From Hyphodiscus hymeniophilus (lineage: Eukaryota; Ascomycota; Leotiomycetes; Helotiales; Hyphodiscaceae): DNA of 64,000 nt. The position numbers and the translations under genes are program-made. The notes below the pieces were generated by a model. It was not told the DNA's origin and did not search any database. It saw only the letters and a list, made by a program, of their open reading frames with translations. Position 1 is the stretch's first letter; each line of letters starts with the position of its first letter. Where the stretch lies: NCBI GenBank assembly GCA_016508695.1, contig VNKQ01000015.1, forward strand, positions 558,001 to 622,000. Direction: 5' to 3'. This document shows positions 45,197 to 56,537 of this stretch, in pieces.

Positions 45197-45600
45197 TTTA
45201 GGAAGAATGGCATGATAGATGGGTAGTTTGGAGGCGTACGAAATCTGAATGAGCATAGGACTTGGAGGTGTTATTGGCTTTGCTTTCCGCCGACAATTTG
45301 AAATGCGGGACATAGTGGCGTCGAGGCACTGGCCTTGGAATGAGGATTGCAGGAAACTTGGGATCACTGGAAGTATGGGATCTGCTACATTGGATTTGGT
45401 GATACCTGTCACATTTAGGGCTTTTTGGCCGTCGCTGATTTCACTCTTTCAATATTGACTGCAAGTGTTCCTCGCAATCATCATTTTCCATTTCTCCAAC
45501 CTAGATCTCGTAAGACCAACATGCTTGTATCAAGTTTTATCTCTTACGATCCCTACTCAAAATTAGCAAAGGACTATCAATCCTGATTCAGTTATTCAAC

Positions 45601-47389
45601 TTACGTGCTTAGCCGCCTCGAAAGTAACTGTAAACCCTTGTCATTATCCGCCTCTCTGGTAGCTCTCTCCAATGCCTGGGCTCTTCCCTCCTCGGTCTGC
45701 CTGGTGACTTCTTCATGGCTGGGCGGTAATCTTTCGTTTTGCAAATCAACCTTCCGTGCGTCTTCGAAGCTGCTGATAGCATTCTTGATGCCCTCTGCGC
45801 CAAGCATCAATGTTCCAGCCGGAAGTCTTCCACCTGAAGCGGTTTTCAATTCTGTAACGCGCTCCGACTCCTCGCGCAAGACTTGGAACACTCTAGAAAG
45901 ACGGCCAATGGCAAGAATCTTGTTCTTGATCGCTCTCCGCTTATACTCGATTGACTCCGGGTCCATCGAAGCAGAGATAGGAGGCGATACAGGACCTGGA
46001 GAAGTAGTTGATGGCGTGGCATCTTCTTTCAGTTCGTCCTCAGAGCTTATACTCAAGATTGCAATCAGCATGTCGGTGATCTTCTCACCCACGAAGGGTA
46101 GAGACCACGTGAAGACGTCCATGAAGTTGGGAAGCCAGTAGGGATGTGGGGTGCAGTTGAATTGTCTGATGTTCATGACATTATTTTCGTACTTGAGAAC
46201 GGCGGCCTTGTTGTTGTAAACGTCAAGGTAGTTTGGCGCAGAGAAGATAGTCATGACGCTGGGGAAGCCCGTTGTTCTGGTCTTGCGATACATTCGGTAT
46301 CCAGCATCTTGAGCTTCATGAGCCCGAATAACTGAAAGCAGGTTGTTCTTCTCCAAGAAATTGCAGGCAGCTGGATATGAAAAGAAATAAGAGCAACCGC
46401 GGACGTGATTGTGGATGAAGTATTCCGAGGTCTTTTCTTGACCAAACTCCTCCAAAGGATCAGCCCAGAGGATATCACACATCAATCCATGAGTTGGAGG
46501 CTCACGGAATCGATCAATCTGCGAATGTCAGTGAGGTCAAGGTTCGCGGACTAAGTCTACATACACTCTTGAGATCGTCTAAAGTATGTAACTCCGGGCT
46601 CAATCCACCGTGAATACACAAGAATTGCTTATTCATGACCGCAGCCAATGGAAGAGCACAAAAGGAGTCCATGCATGCCTCGTAGATTTTCTCCGAGTAC
46701 TTGTGCTTGCATTCGAGCTTGAACGTGAAGTAGTCGGTCAAATGTCTGCACTCGTGGTTTCCTCGAAGAAGCCAAAGGGTATTGGGATACCAGATCTTCA
46801 ACGACCACAGATAGAGAACACACTCAATGCTGAAGTACCCTCGATCGACGTAGTCTCCTAAAAACAGATATCTTGTCTCTGCGGGGTCGCCACCGACCTC
46901 GAACAGCTTCATCAGATCGTAATATTGGCCGTGGACGTCGCCACAAACCGTGATTGGCGCATCCATCTCCAGAAGATTGGGTTCTTGCTTCAGCACCTTC
47001 GTACCCTCCTCAATAATGTACAAGGCCTGCTCTTCCGTCAGACGTCCTTCCCGATAAAAATGTTGCTTTAGGAATTGCAAGTTTGGTTTTGATGGATCTT
47101 GCGGGGAGAAGAACTGTTGGTCTGTAGGTGGGGTCATTGCAGGAGCCTGAACATCTACAGGAAGCTAAGTCAGCTAGGGTTATTTGGCGTGAATTCGCTC
47201 CAGTGCAATAGGGGTTTATATACCTTTACACACTCTCTCCATTGTGCTGACCTGTGACCCATCCTCCATTGTATGAAGGGTGAAATCAATCTCCGGGACG
47301 GGCTTCTTTTGGTGTATGGCGCGCAGAGCATTGTCGACCTGAGCTTTGTTGCCAATGCCAGCAGCCAGTTGAGCATTCTCGTCGTCCAT
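45601..47389 (-). CDS. cnaA: Calcineurin catalytic subunit A (PP2B serine/threonine phosphatase)
   Basis: Calcium/calmodulin-dependent protein phosphatase controlling stress, growth and virulence traits in fungi. Exons 47389-47224, 47154-46565 and 46518-45601 (introns 69 and 46 bp) give 557 residues. Metallophosphatase motifs are intact: GDVHGQYYD, GDYVDRG, LLRGNHECR, and the later HNHVRGCSYFF and RAHEAQDAGY. The B-subunit-binding helix, the calmodulin-binding segment (RAIKNKILAIGRLSRVFQVL) and the autoinhibitory region (LQNERLPPSHEE) follow in the expected order. The start MDDENAQLAAG matches fungal calcineurin A N-termini; upstream in-frame codons lack ATG. The stop TAA (45601-45603) overlaps a perfect splice-donor sequence GTAAGT, so an alternative C-terminus is possible. 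Confidence 0.96.
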
Positions 47390-48082
47390 AGTCGCGAGCT
47401 GCACGAAACAAAGGACGTTGTTCTACCTCGCTGACTCTTTCTCGGGGCTGGGCGACAGACAGAATCAGTATTCCTGTTTTGAATGAAGTCCTGGAGGGTT
47501 TCTGCACGGGGTGACTTTGAGGAGCTGGGTGGCACACGCGCAGATCGTCGACGAGGTTGGTAAGCACAAGAGAGGTGACTTAGGGATTTGATGTTCTCTG
47601 GTTGTGCGAGGATAGACTGCAAAATTCATCAGGCCGTGAAGCGTACAGGTTGTGGTCGTTGTGTCTCGTGGGGCGTAGGGCTGAGTAGATGTGTTGGTGG
47701 TAAAGTGGAAGCGGCGAAGAGGAGCTTGCACTACCATACACTAGCGCGGGAGGTGATGCCTAGATGGATTGGGGTACAGCACGAGGGGTTCAACCGAACT
47801 TCAAAACCACTTGAAATCTCAGCCGCAGTATTTGTCTGGATCGGAAGCCACAGGACAAGGTCAGACTACAGCGTTTCGAAATTGTTCATTTGTATATCGC
47901 CAGGACCCAAGGATATACACAAATCAAAAACTCGTTACGAACTCGCAAGGCTACGATTTCAAAGAATCCTCTAAAGCAGCATACAGCTGCAGCTCCACTC
48001 CAATGCTATCCTTGACAGTCCTATCGAAGTTGTAAGCAGCATTGTTTCGCCGCATCTGATTTGGACCGTTTACGTCCACAAG
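47390..48082. other. Intergenic between divergent calcineurin and small-protein genes
   Basis: About 0.7 kb containing both promoters and leaders. The GC-rich stretch at 47400-47700 has short frames on both strands but no supported gene. Confidence 0.45.
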
Positions 48083-48682
48083 ATGCACGATAACCGTAAG
48101 TTGTCTGCGACATGTCCGTCTACAACCAGTAGCTAACTTTGCCTAGGCTCTCATCCTCTCCTGGCCCAAGTGCCCTTAACAGTCTCGCCATTTGTCTCTC
48201 TACCCACCTCCACTACGCTACCATACACATACAAAACCCTCCCATCAACACTCCCAACATCATCAACTGGGACCGCATCCGCAGAAGAGAAGTCTCAGTA
48301 TGTGGTTTCAGCTTCTGGTCATGCAGCGCATCCTGACGAGATAATCGCATCTTGCAAATCATTACAAGCCTACATCCAGAAAGTTCAAGAAGATGCAGAC
48401 CGGGAGTTGAAGGTGTGGCAAGATGTGATAGATGCTAGAGAGCTGGCTGAAAAGAGGAGAGTGGCTCCAGGTTGGCTGGATAGTAATGCGCGGATATTGG
48501 AACCCGAGAAAAGACCACCTACAGAAGCATTGGATAGGGGATCGGCACAAACGAGTCTTATGGATGCTGGCGTGGAGAGTAGTGATGCGTCTGGACTGCG
48601 GCATACGCCTGTAGTGGCTCCAAATGGAGAGGGCGATGAACTTGATAGAGCTTTCGGTGGACTAGAGATACAAAAGCCCTGA
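48083..48682 (+). CDS. Unrecognised small protein with a coiled-coil-like middle
   Basis: Exon 1 is only 13 nt (48083-48095, MHDN), followed by a 51-bp intron (GTAAGT, GCTAAC branch, CCTAG) and exon 2 at 48147-48682; the joined frame is 182 residues. The N-terminal third is Thr/Ser/Pro-rich, the centre is a charged helix (DEIIASCKSLQAYIQKVQED through VIDARELAEKRR), and the tail is acidic and polar. A conserved-looking WLDSNARILEPEK motif follows the helix. I do not recognise the family. The tiny first exon is typical for fungal genes and keeps a good ATG; the second exon alone has no ATG near its start. Confidence 0.6.
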
Positions 48683-48869
48683 TTCATAAAGAATAAACAG
48701 AAAACAAAAAACTTATCATATCCCCCGCTGTTATGAGAATGAAGCTTTTGTGGTCAACGCCCCGTTCGTAGCTTGTTGCCTCATATGCGAGGCTGGCATC
48801 AACTACAATCGTGGTAAACCCATGGATTGAAATTCTGACTCCCCATACTTTGGTATCCTCGACACCACA

Positions 48870-50846
48870 ATGCCTCCGCGACTACCACGTCTCCCAGTCC
48901 GCCAATTTCCGACTCCTCTACCCTCAATTGCCCCTAAGTTCCAGCATATATGCCCAATATGTTCTATCTCAAAAGCTCTGCGCCCTAAAATCACTCGACG
49001 GCGTCCCACTTCCAAGTATCAACAAAGCTCTCGACAGCAATCCCAACTACCCAGCATATCAATATCCAATAAAAAAGCTCCAATCCGCTCTCCAAATCCC
49101 CGTCTCGAGCTTCGTGAAGCTCTAGCAGACCTACGGAAGTATGCTGGGAGCTATGTCAACATCTCGAGACTGCAGCTTGCGTTACGAGGTTTAGATCAAC
49201 CGGCTGGACAGGAGACTCTTCGAGTTGCGGTGCTAGGATGGAGAAATTCCAAAATATTTGATGGAAAGGATGATGCAACATTGGCCTTGAGAGAAGCGAA
49301 AAGGTTGTTGAGATTGCTACTGGCAGATCCTCTGAAGCCAGAGGAGGAATGGGAGCGGATTTTGACAGACGATGATCCGGAAAGCAAACCACTGCTATTA
49401 AAGGTGGGACACAATGATACAGAAGGGCTCGCTCAAAGTAATACGCTGGTTCGGGAGTTAAATGTTTCCTCTCCGATATTGAATGGGCATAAGCTGGAGA
49501 TCTTGGTCTTGGATATGAGTCCCCCTTTGATATCCAGCGAACAGGATGAGGGGTGGTCGGATCTGGTATTGGTACCAACAATGGAGATTCCTACCTCCAG
49601 CTCTGGGAGACACACACCAGTGACGACTCCTGTGCACAAATCTTTAATTGTTACGGATGGAATATTTGGCGCTGCGTCCGTGCAGCAATATCCATTGGAA
49701 CGATTCAAGCTCATTGAAGCCGCAGTCAACTTCCAGTCTCTGCATCCAGATAGAGTACAATCACCACGATATCAAGTGATAGACATTGAAAAGGCGACCT
49801 CCGCCCTGAGATCTTTTCGTCAGAGCGTCGACAATGCAATAACTTACGAGCAGGACTGGTTCGCAAGTGGTCTACCTGATCTACTGGCCTTTTTCAAAGA
49901 TGGCACTTCGTCAGGTGGATCAATGAGAGCGCCGTTACAAGGCTTGATAGAAACGTTGATTGAGAAGACCATTTCCGAGATTAATAACGAGGAAGCACGT
50001 CGAAGGACCGCGGCAATCTCAACAAAGATTTCGCCCTCAAAAGCTGAAGCATTACGTGGAGGCCTCTCACAGTGGGCTGAACGAGCCCATACTGAACTCC
50101 TCGACTCTCTCGATATTGCATTCAACGGCCGTCGATGGCGGAAATTAGGGTGGTGGAAGCTTTTTTGGCGAGTAGACGATGTATCCATGATTGCTACCGA
50201 CATTTTGAATCAACGATTTCTCACTGATGCAGAGAGGGAGGTCATCTATCTGGCCGGAAGGATCGACGAAGCTTTGAGTAAGGATGCTGCTATCACTTTT
50301 GACAGGGACTGGGCATACAGACCTGTTATTGAGCAAGAGTCTACTGTGATCTTAACTCATGCCCCTCCGCCCAAGTTGAAGGACCTTATTGAGACAAAAG
50401 ATGATTCACTACCCAGGATTAAGCTACAACCATGGCCCGTTGAGATAACCACCACTCGGGCTTTACTTGCCTCTGACACTGTTCCAGCTTTGCAGGCTTT
50501 GGCACAGAAGCTCGTCCTGCAAACAATCACCACCTCTACATTCAGTTCAGCTTTTGCGGTGTTGATCTATGTGTCCACATCGTCCACTTCATTGTATGAA
50601 GCAGGTGCAGTCGCAGCTCTGGGAATTGTTTGGAGTCTACGGAGGATGCAAGGGAAGTGGGAGACCGCAAGAACGTTCTGGGAAGGTGAAGTAAGAGAAG
50701 AGGGAAGGAAATCTGTACGTGTGGTGGAGAATGTCATCACAAATGCTCTAGTTCAACCGGATCGACCTTTAGAAGGCTCTGAAGAGCGAGCCAAGGCAAG
50801 GGAAGCTCTCATGAAGGCTCAGAACGCCCTTGAGACTTATAGATAA
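48870..50846 (+). CDS. Mitochondrial inner-membrane protein, Mmc1-like
   Basis: A single-exon frame of 658 residues from ATG 48870. The N-terminus is Arg/Pro/Ser-rich with almost no acidic residues for about 90 positions, as expected for a mitochondrial targeting region. The body is mainly helical (LREALADLRKYAGSYVNISR, then QWAERAHTELLDSLDIAFNG and GWWKLFWRVDDVSMIATDIL). Near the C-terminus two hydrophobic stretches (TFSSAFAVLIYVSTSSTSLY and GAVAALGIVWSL) suggest membrane segments, followed by a coiled tail. The pattern agrees with the fungal Mmc1 family, dynamin-like proteins without a GTPase domain reported at the inner membrane. I am moderately sure of the family and more sure of the location. 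Confidence 0.7.
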   Translation: MPPRLPRLPVRQFPTPLPSIAPKFQHICPICSISKALRPKITRRRPTSKYQQSSRQQSQLPSISISNKKAPIRSPNPRLELREALADLRKYAGSYVNISRLQLALRGLDQPAGQETLRVAVLGWRNSKIFDGKDDATLALREAKRLLRLLLADPLKPEEEWERILTDDDPESKPLLLKVGHNDTEGLAQSNTLVRELNVSSPILNGHKLEILVLDMSPPLISSEQDEGWSDLVLVPTMEIPTSSSGRHTPVTTPVHKSLIVTDGIFGAASVQQYPLERFKLIEAAVNFQSLHPDRVQSPRYQVIDIEKATSALRSFRQSVDNAITYEQDWFASGLPDLLAFFKDGTSSGGSMRAPLQGLIETLIEKTISEINNEEARRRTAAISTKISPSKAEALRGGLSQWAERAHTELLDSLDIAFNGRRWRKLGWWKLFWRVDDVSMIATDILNQRFLTDAEREVIYLAGRIDEALSKDAAITFDRDWAYRPVIEQESTVILTHAPPPKLKDLIETKDDSLPRIKLQPWPVEITTTRALLASDTVPALQALAQKLVLQTITTSTFSSAFAVLIYVSTSSTSLYEAGAVAALGIVWSLRRMQGKWETARTFWEGEVREEGRKSVRVVENVITNALVQPDRPLEGSEERAKAREALMKAQNALETYR

Positions 50847-51223
50847 TAATGTAACATCAGAGGTTGATGACCTCTTAGGCCACCAACGCGCAGAATTTCG
50901 GATTCAATGCTCAACGTCTGAATTCCGGGAACAAACCCAAGTCTATGAAGCGTTAAATAGTCTTTTCCCTTATTCACCGGCTTACATTACCTTTTTCTTC
51001 TCATTCCGAGGTAGAAAACTTGATCACGTGGACGCGATCACCAGAAAATGCGCTCTTTACGACTTCCTCTTCCAACTTCATGTCATCGCAATCCAAGCCA
51101 ATACAACAACGCATATTTGGCCCAAAGCTTGCTGGTTTCCCTTTGTCTCGATCTGGAAACCAGAACGCCCCCAATTTTGCATTTCCCATAGCTTCATACG
51201 CAGCAGAAGACATAACGACTGCC
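50847..51223. other. Leader/intergenic stretch before the WW-domain gene
   Basis: The reading frame of the downstream gene is open back to about 51020 and has another ATG at 51080, so part of this could be coding; otherwise nothing seen. Confidence 0.4.
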
Positions 51224-52033
51224 ATGTCGTCCTCGTCCGAGCATGGCGACCAACGCGATCGAGGCACAAGCTCCGCAGCCGAGCCAGGCAAAAGTGAACG
51301 AACTGATGGCACCGCATCAGCAGCAGATATTAAAGTGTTAGAGACAGCAGAGACCAATGGAGAAGTGGAGAGCTCAGAAGACAACACTGAAGACGGCGAA
51401 GTCTCCTCGCGATCAAGCAAAGAGATGTCCGCAGAAGCGCCCCCACTACCGAACGAAGCGATCCCACCCCTCCCTTCAGAACCCCCACCTGCAATAGTAC
51501 AAGAGGATGATGGTTGGGCACCCGTGTGGGAGGAATCAGCACAAGCATTTTACTTCTACAATCGCTTCACCGGCGCATCCCAATGGACCAACCCACGGGT
51601 CCCCGAACCCTCCGCACCTGGCGTAGAAGCATCAGCGCCCACGCCTCCCGCAGCTCGACCAGTAGGTGGCTATGACCCCGCGATACACGGCGATTACGAT
51701 CCCACAGCTTGGTACGCCCAGCCCTCTGAACCAGAACCCCAAGCCACATTGAACGGGGAGCAAGATCCCTACGCAGCAACAGCAGCATTCAATCGCTTCA
51801 CGGGGCGTTTTCAGAACTCCGATTTAGTGCCGGAGAACTTCAATGATGAAAATAAGAGCAAGAGACAGATGAACGCTTTCTTTGATGTTGATGCTGCGGC
51901 AAATAGTCATGATGGACGGAGTCTGAAGGAGGAGAGGAGCGGGAAAAAGCTGACGAAGCAAGAGTTGAAGAAATTCAAGGAGAAGAGGAAAGCGAAGAAA
52001 GAGGAGAAACGGAAAGCCTGGCTGAGAGATTAG
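51224..52033 (+). CDS. WW-domain protein, probable RNA-processing factor
   Basis: 269 residues from ATG 51224 (MSSSSEHGDQRD). An acidic, Ser-rich N-terminus leads to PPLP motifs and then one WW domain (DDGWAPVWEESAQAFYFYNR, followed by TGASQWTNPRVPEP), which binds proline-rich partners. Two segments after it contain YDPAIHGDYDPTAWYA and NRFTGRFQNSDLVPENFNDE, seen in fungal WW proteins linked to splicing. The C-terminus is a Lys/Glu-rich coil (KKLTKQELKKFKEKRKAKKE), likely nuclear. An in-frame ATG at 51080 would add 48 residues that look leader-like; the later start is preferred. The role in pre-mRNA processing is inferred from the WW and lysine-rich tail only. Confidence 0.75.
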   Translation: MSSSSEHGDQRDRGTSSAAEPGKSERTDGTASAADIKVLETAETNGEVESSEDNTEDGEVSSRSSKEMSAEAPPLPNEAIPPLPSEPPPAIVQEDDGWAPVWEESAQAFYFYNRFTGASQWTNPRVPEPSAPGVEASAPTPPAARPVGGYDPAIHGDYDPTAWYAQPSEPEPQATLNGEQDPYAATAAFNRFTGRFQNSDLVPENFNDENKSKRQMNAFFDVDAAANSHDGRSLKEERSGKKLTKQELKKFKEKRKAKKEEKRKAWLRD

Positions 52034-52554
52034 AGGGGGGAGGGAAGCACATATGTTCTATGGAACGGGAAGAAAATATATACCACGGGTTGGATTATGG
52101 CGTTGCATACCGATGGAGCTTGGTTTTACGGGGAGTTGATGGTCTTGCATATAGGAGTCGAAAAAGCTGATATGCGGTGTGGTTGCTAAGAAGCAATCAT
52201 CGACTAAGCACTGAAAATACATGCTTGCACTGATTTAAACAGTCGCGTTGCCTCCTATCCTTTACCAGTGCTTCGCCTCTCAAGGCCTACCCTCTCGAAA
52301 GCCAAACTCTAGAGTTGAGAAGTCTCAAGACGAACATTTCTTATCAACATATGAGGTTTCGATTTGAATGGTTTATACAGAATACGCTTTAGCTTGTTGT
52401 ACTCTGAACAAGAACTAAGTCGGTTTGCCTAATAAATGGAATTACTTTTCATTATCCGAATCCCTCAGAACTTTGAAAAGATTTGGGTGGTTATGATCGG
52501 ATTGAGTCTGCAATACTCTATACAGTTTATTGCTTATCACTGCGGCCCTCACAC
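52034..52554. other. Intergenic between convergent genes
   Basis: 3' ends of the WW gene and the aspartic protease gene. No supported gene or repeat. Confidence 0.45.
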
Positions 52555-53873
52555 TCAATAGCCTTTAAGATTCGCAAACCCCATCGTAGAATCATCCAAA
52601 TTGTGATTCCACATACTTACCCTGAAAGAACGCCTGCCCCACAATCCAGCCCCCAAACTCATCAGTCCCATGAATGGAAGCCGTACAGTTGTTCCCCGTA
52701 CCATTCTGCAGCAGTTGACTTGGCAGCACGTTGAAAACCGTACTCTCATGGCTCACATTCCTATTCCCATTTTCACTCGCAGTTGTAGCGTTGGAGATGG
52801 ACGGAAACCCGAATCCGAATGGTGGCGGCTGATCACAAGGATAATAGCCCGTGAGTGTAGTGGGAACTGCAGGGTTGGTACTGTTGACAATAAGATACTG
52901 AAGTCCCGCAGCGTCGAAAAGAGCCGCCACATCATCGACCGGTCCGAAAATCACCGTCGTGCCACTGTCGCTCGCTATTTCAGCATCGCGCACAATGACT
53001 TTACCATTGTACGCAATATCGCCAAACAGAGCCCACATAATCGGCGAACCTTCATATTGAAAAAGCGGAGCTACACTCAGAGCGCCATCGAAACGTGAGT
53101 GCTCTACTGTCCCAAAGTATTGGACCCCGGTGTCGTCAGTCTCCAAGGCGAGGCCGAAACGGCATTGGTCTAGGCCACCTTCAGCGCATAAATCTTGGAC
53201 CCAGGCACTGCCATTGATGGCGCTACCAGGACCTCCAAAGCCTACTAGGCCGTCGTGGGGGAATCCGGGCTGTGAGGAAAGAGGGGTGACACCGAGTGGC
53301 TGTTGGGGTACGGAGAGGCGAGTGCCATCGAGCTGTACTACGTCTTTGTAGATTTGGCCAACGATCTGAATCCGGTTAGTGAGGTGTGAGGTTCCGAAGA
53401 GGGCTGGAACGTACGGTCTCAGTTCCAGAGCCATCGGGATTCGTTGTAGCGAAGGTGATGGTGAAGTTCTCATGGAGGTTTGTGGCAGTGTCACTGGTAC
53501 ATAAATACCTAATTACAACATCAATTAGTGATCACGTAGTTCTTTGCGGAATCAAGCCTTACCTGGGTTCAGATACACATCTGTGGAGCCGGTATCAATC
53601 AATAGTAAGAGATCATCCGCGGCACCAACGGTCCAATTCGCAAACCAGAAATCCTGTATTGTAATCAGCATGAATTCGAGTATCGCAACGCCTGTGGAAA
53701 GAAATGCTGACTTGATCATTTATTATCGGAACTTGGGTGACTCCTCCGTAGTGTCTGGGTGGAAGACTGCATTCTGAGATCTTCTTTCTTGCGAGGGGCA
53801 ACGAAATTGAGTCTCCCAACACTACTTGAGAAATGGCGAATGCAAATACTCCTAGAAAATAGTTGTAAGTCAT
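52555..53873 (-). CDS. Secreted pepsin-type aspartic protease, frame disturbed at two places
   Basis: Start ATG at 53873 with a short signal peptide (MTYNYFLGVFAFAISQVVLG). Exon 1 ends at 53712 and exon 2 starts at 53653 in frame. Active-site motifs are present: LLIDTGSTDVYLNPG and later SDSGTTVIFGP, with IVGQIYKDVV between them. Exon 3 (about 53508-53415) carries NLHENFTITFATTNPDGSGT, and exon 4 starts at 53365. With the best donor (53562) exons 2-4 do not stay in one frame; a weaker donor (GTATCT, after 53577) restores it but removes the conserved YLNPG. At the 3' end the frame stops at 52592, while the expected final strand (HNLDDSTMGFANL) continues in another frame to 52555. The gene is either spliced unusually or decaying. 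N-glycosylation sites support secretion. Confidence 0.65.
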
Positions 53874-55558
53874 TGTTGCTACGGAAAATAAAACCTTTAG
53901 GAAAGTAGTACAACAACTTTGCTGACAGCAGACGTTCTTATACAAAATCAATGGTAAGGTCAATCTCAAAGTATGTTTCACCATTGTGGCGAAACTCCAG
54001 AGGACATCTAATTGTTCGGACCCATCGCTTTCACAATGATATCCTAGATACTTGTATGGACTGTAGATCTTTGCCAAGGGAGGCAGCTGTCAAGAGACAA
54101 GACCCGACACTGGTGTCCTTTGTCCCTCATACGCTGGCAGCATGAGCCTAAAGTGGTAACTGTGCTGACTTCAAGGATGGCTGCATGGGGGAAGACTACC
54201 GGCAGGCGGGAGTAACCTTACATATCTGGTACCCTTGAAAGGAAGTTTTCAAACTCCGTATCGAGAGGGTCTTCCGGATTGCATTCATTCCAGGCTTAGC
54301 TGAGGCTGAATCTGAGAAAAGTTTGAATGAAAGATCGAGACAACCTGTGGTATCATACAAAGGAGGCTCTGTACCCCGCATTATTGGCCCTGGTACTTAC
54401 CACTGCCCCAGCTCATATGGGTAAATTAAATGAGCATACAACATGAATTGTTAGTCGATTCAATACGAGTACTATAAGCAAAGTGCTGACACGAGTTTAA
54501 CTTATGACCAGCCTTCCTGATATTATAATTCGACAATGCTGTCTGCTCGCTGGCCCACATCACTCATGGTCATATTTCAAAGCACCTGAACCACGTCCAA
54601 ACTCGAGTGCTCCAGAGCAGGGGAGTTGGCTAAAAGGAACAAAATTTCCAAAGCCTGTCTGCTATACCGAATCACCAAGTGGAAAGCTATTTCTGAAGAA
54701 TATCATGCCATGGGAGATCATTGGGCGATGATTTTAGGGTAACATGATTCAACGGGCGAGCCAGTCGGAATCGTCAATCCTGAAAATGTTGTGGAGCCGC
54801 TTGGCATTGAAGAGCCCTCGCACTCGCTACAGATCTCTTCATCCCATGATCTGACGCAAGTTGACACAAACAACTTCCGACTCATGTGAACTGCATCGAG
54901 GAATAACAAACTGTATATCCTCAGTCCTGCAACTTGAGACTCGACGCAAAGCATTTAAGCATGCAGAGTCAATGGAGCAGAAGACAGCAATCTGGGGTTC
55001 GGAGATGCATAAATCCCTAATGCGACCATACGTGACTCGTCTCTCGCCATAATCATAGTCGTAGCTGAAGCAGTAGCTGCTCACCTTGGAAGAGTTGGCA
55101 TGCGCCTGGAGAACTTTGTTCCAGTGCGCGACTGGAGAGTGTTGTTAACACTATCAGACTCACCCCACTTGTCCCAAACCAAAGCACCACCAGGCACCTA
55201 GATAAGAATAATTCGGTGCTTGAAGAGAATAGCAAAAGTCGATTTGGCTGAGCTCAAGTTCCGCGAGTAATTTAATTTCTACTGAGCATCAAGACTCAAG
55301 AGACGAGAGTCTATGAATTATCGGCCGGAGCGAGGTGTCTCCCGAGTAATATTAAGGTGTGCATTTAACAGACACCGCTCGATTTTGCCGGCTGCAAAAT
55401 CGCTTCCTCGAAATTCGAAGCTTCAGCCTTGTCGGTAACCCCTCAAAGACTACACTTCCCATTCAAATTCCTGCTGCGAGCTTGTACCACCTCTGTCTAG
55501 AAGTACGAAAACTACACCTGGAAAATTTGTTTCTCATATTTTCAATACCCAATTCACC
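53874..55558. other. Intergenic, no supported gene
   Basis: About 1.7 kb with short unsupported frames; contains the promoters of the protease and ICln-like genes. Confidence 0.45.
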
Positions 55559-56537
55559 ATGCCGCCTACAACAATCCATTCTGCGCTTGCGCTCGATTCC
55601 TTCACACCTCTTGCAGACCATCAGTCGCAAACACCAGAAGTGTTTTTTGGAGCGAAACCTGTGCTTCATTTCCATGCCGCCGGAGCGCGTGCTTTGGTTA
55701 CCCGAGATCAGCTGTCAAAGCTTCCCATATTCGCGCAGACACAAGGAGAGGTACCGTCCGATGATTTGCAACCCGGGGGACTGGACAGAACGATGGTCGC
55801 GGAAGTCATAGATGCATATATCAGTTCAGAGTAACCCCCCTTATCTACTCTTACCCCTTGTTCATTGCCACACTTCCTGCACTGTTGCGCTTCATATTAC
55901 GCATGGCTAATTCATTCAACGTATCAGAAACCTTACTCTTTTCAATGCTACCACTTCTACCGGTATCACGATTCCTTACCCTTCCATCTCCCTCCACGCA
56001 GTCCAAACTCTCGATGATCCGGCGGATACTGCCCAACAAATACAAGGATTGTACATGCAATTGGAGTTGTCCGATCCTTACGGTGTGAGCGAGGATGAAG
56101 AACCAGAGACTCTAGAACTCACTCTCATTCCTGCGGTTTCATCTGGCAGCGTTCAACAACTTTTCGAAGCTGTCTCCAACTGTTCCAACCTACATCCTGA
56201 CCCTACAGTAGAGGATGAAGATATGGAGGATGCAGATGGTAACGGCAGGATAGTTTTTGAGGGTAGCGTTGGCTACGAGGGCATTAGCGGACTCCCAGGG
56301 GCACTGCAAGGAGCTTCAGATGGTGGACTGCCACCGCCGTTTCCTGGTAGCGGAGGGTGGATCACTTCTGAGAACGTTTCAGAGTATTTCGACGAAGAGG
56401 GTAATTGGATTGGAGAAGGGGAAAGTCTTGGCGAAGGCGCTGGCAGAGTCCGGAGAAGAGATGAAGTCGAAGCAAATGGCGTCAATGGAGACGGTGAGCA
56501 TGAGAGCGAGGAAAATAAACGACCGAAAACGGATTGA
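55559..56537 (+). CDS. ICln-like protein (methylosome subunit pICln / Lot5 family)
   Basis: pICln proteins are PH-fold factors that help deliver Sm proteins for methylation and snRNP assembly. Exons 55559-55830 and 55928-56537 around a 97-bp intron (GTAACC...ATCAG) give 293 residues. The PH-like core spans the junction: FFGAKPVLHFHAAG, then after the intron ENLTLFNATTSTGITIPYPS, SLHAVQT, GLYMQLELSD, LTLIPAVSSG and VQQLFEAVSNCSNLHPDP, which match the family strand by strand. The C-terminal third is acidic and Gly/Glu-rich and ends with a KRPK patch, again typical. The start ATG has a good context (CACCATG). Confidence 0.88.

Noticed and set aside
45605..46141. 178-codon plus-strand frame
   Set aside because: It is antisense to the conserved third exon of calcineurin A.
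51080..51223. Upstream in-frame start adding 48 residues to the WW-domain protein
   Set aside because: The added residues look like translated leader and a good ATG lies at 51224; kept only as an alternative.
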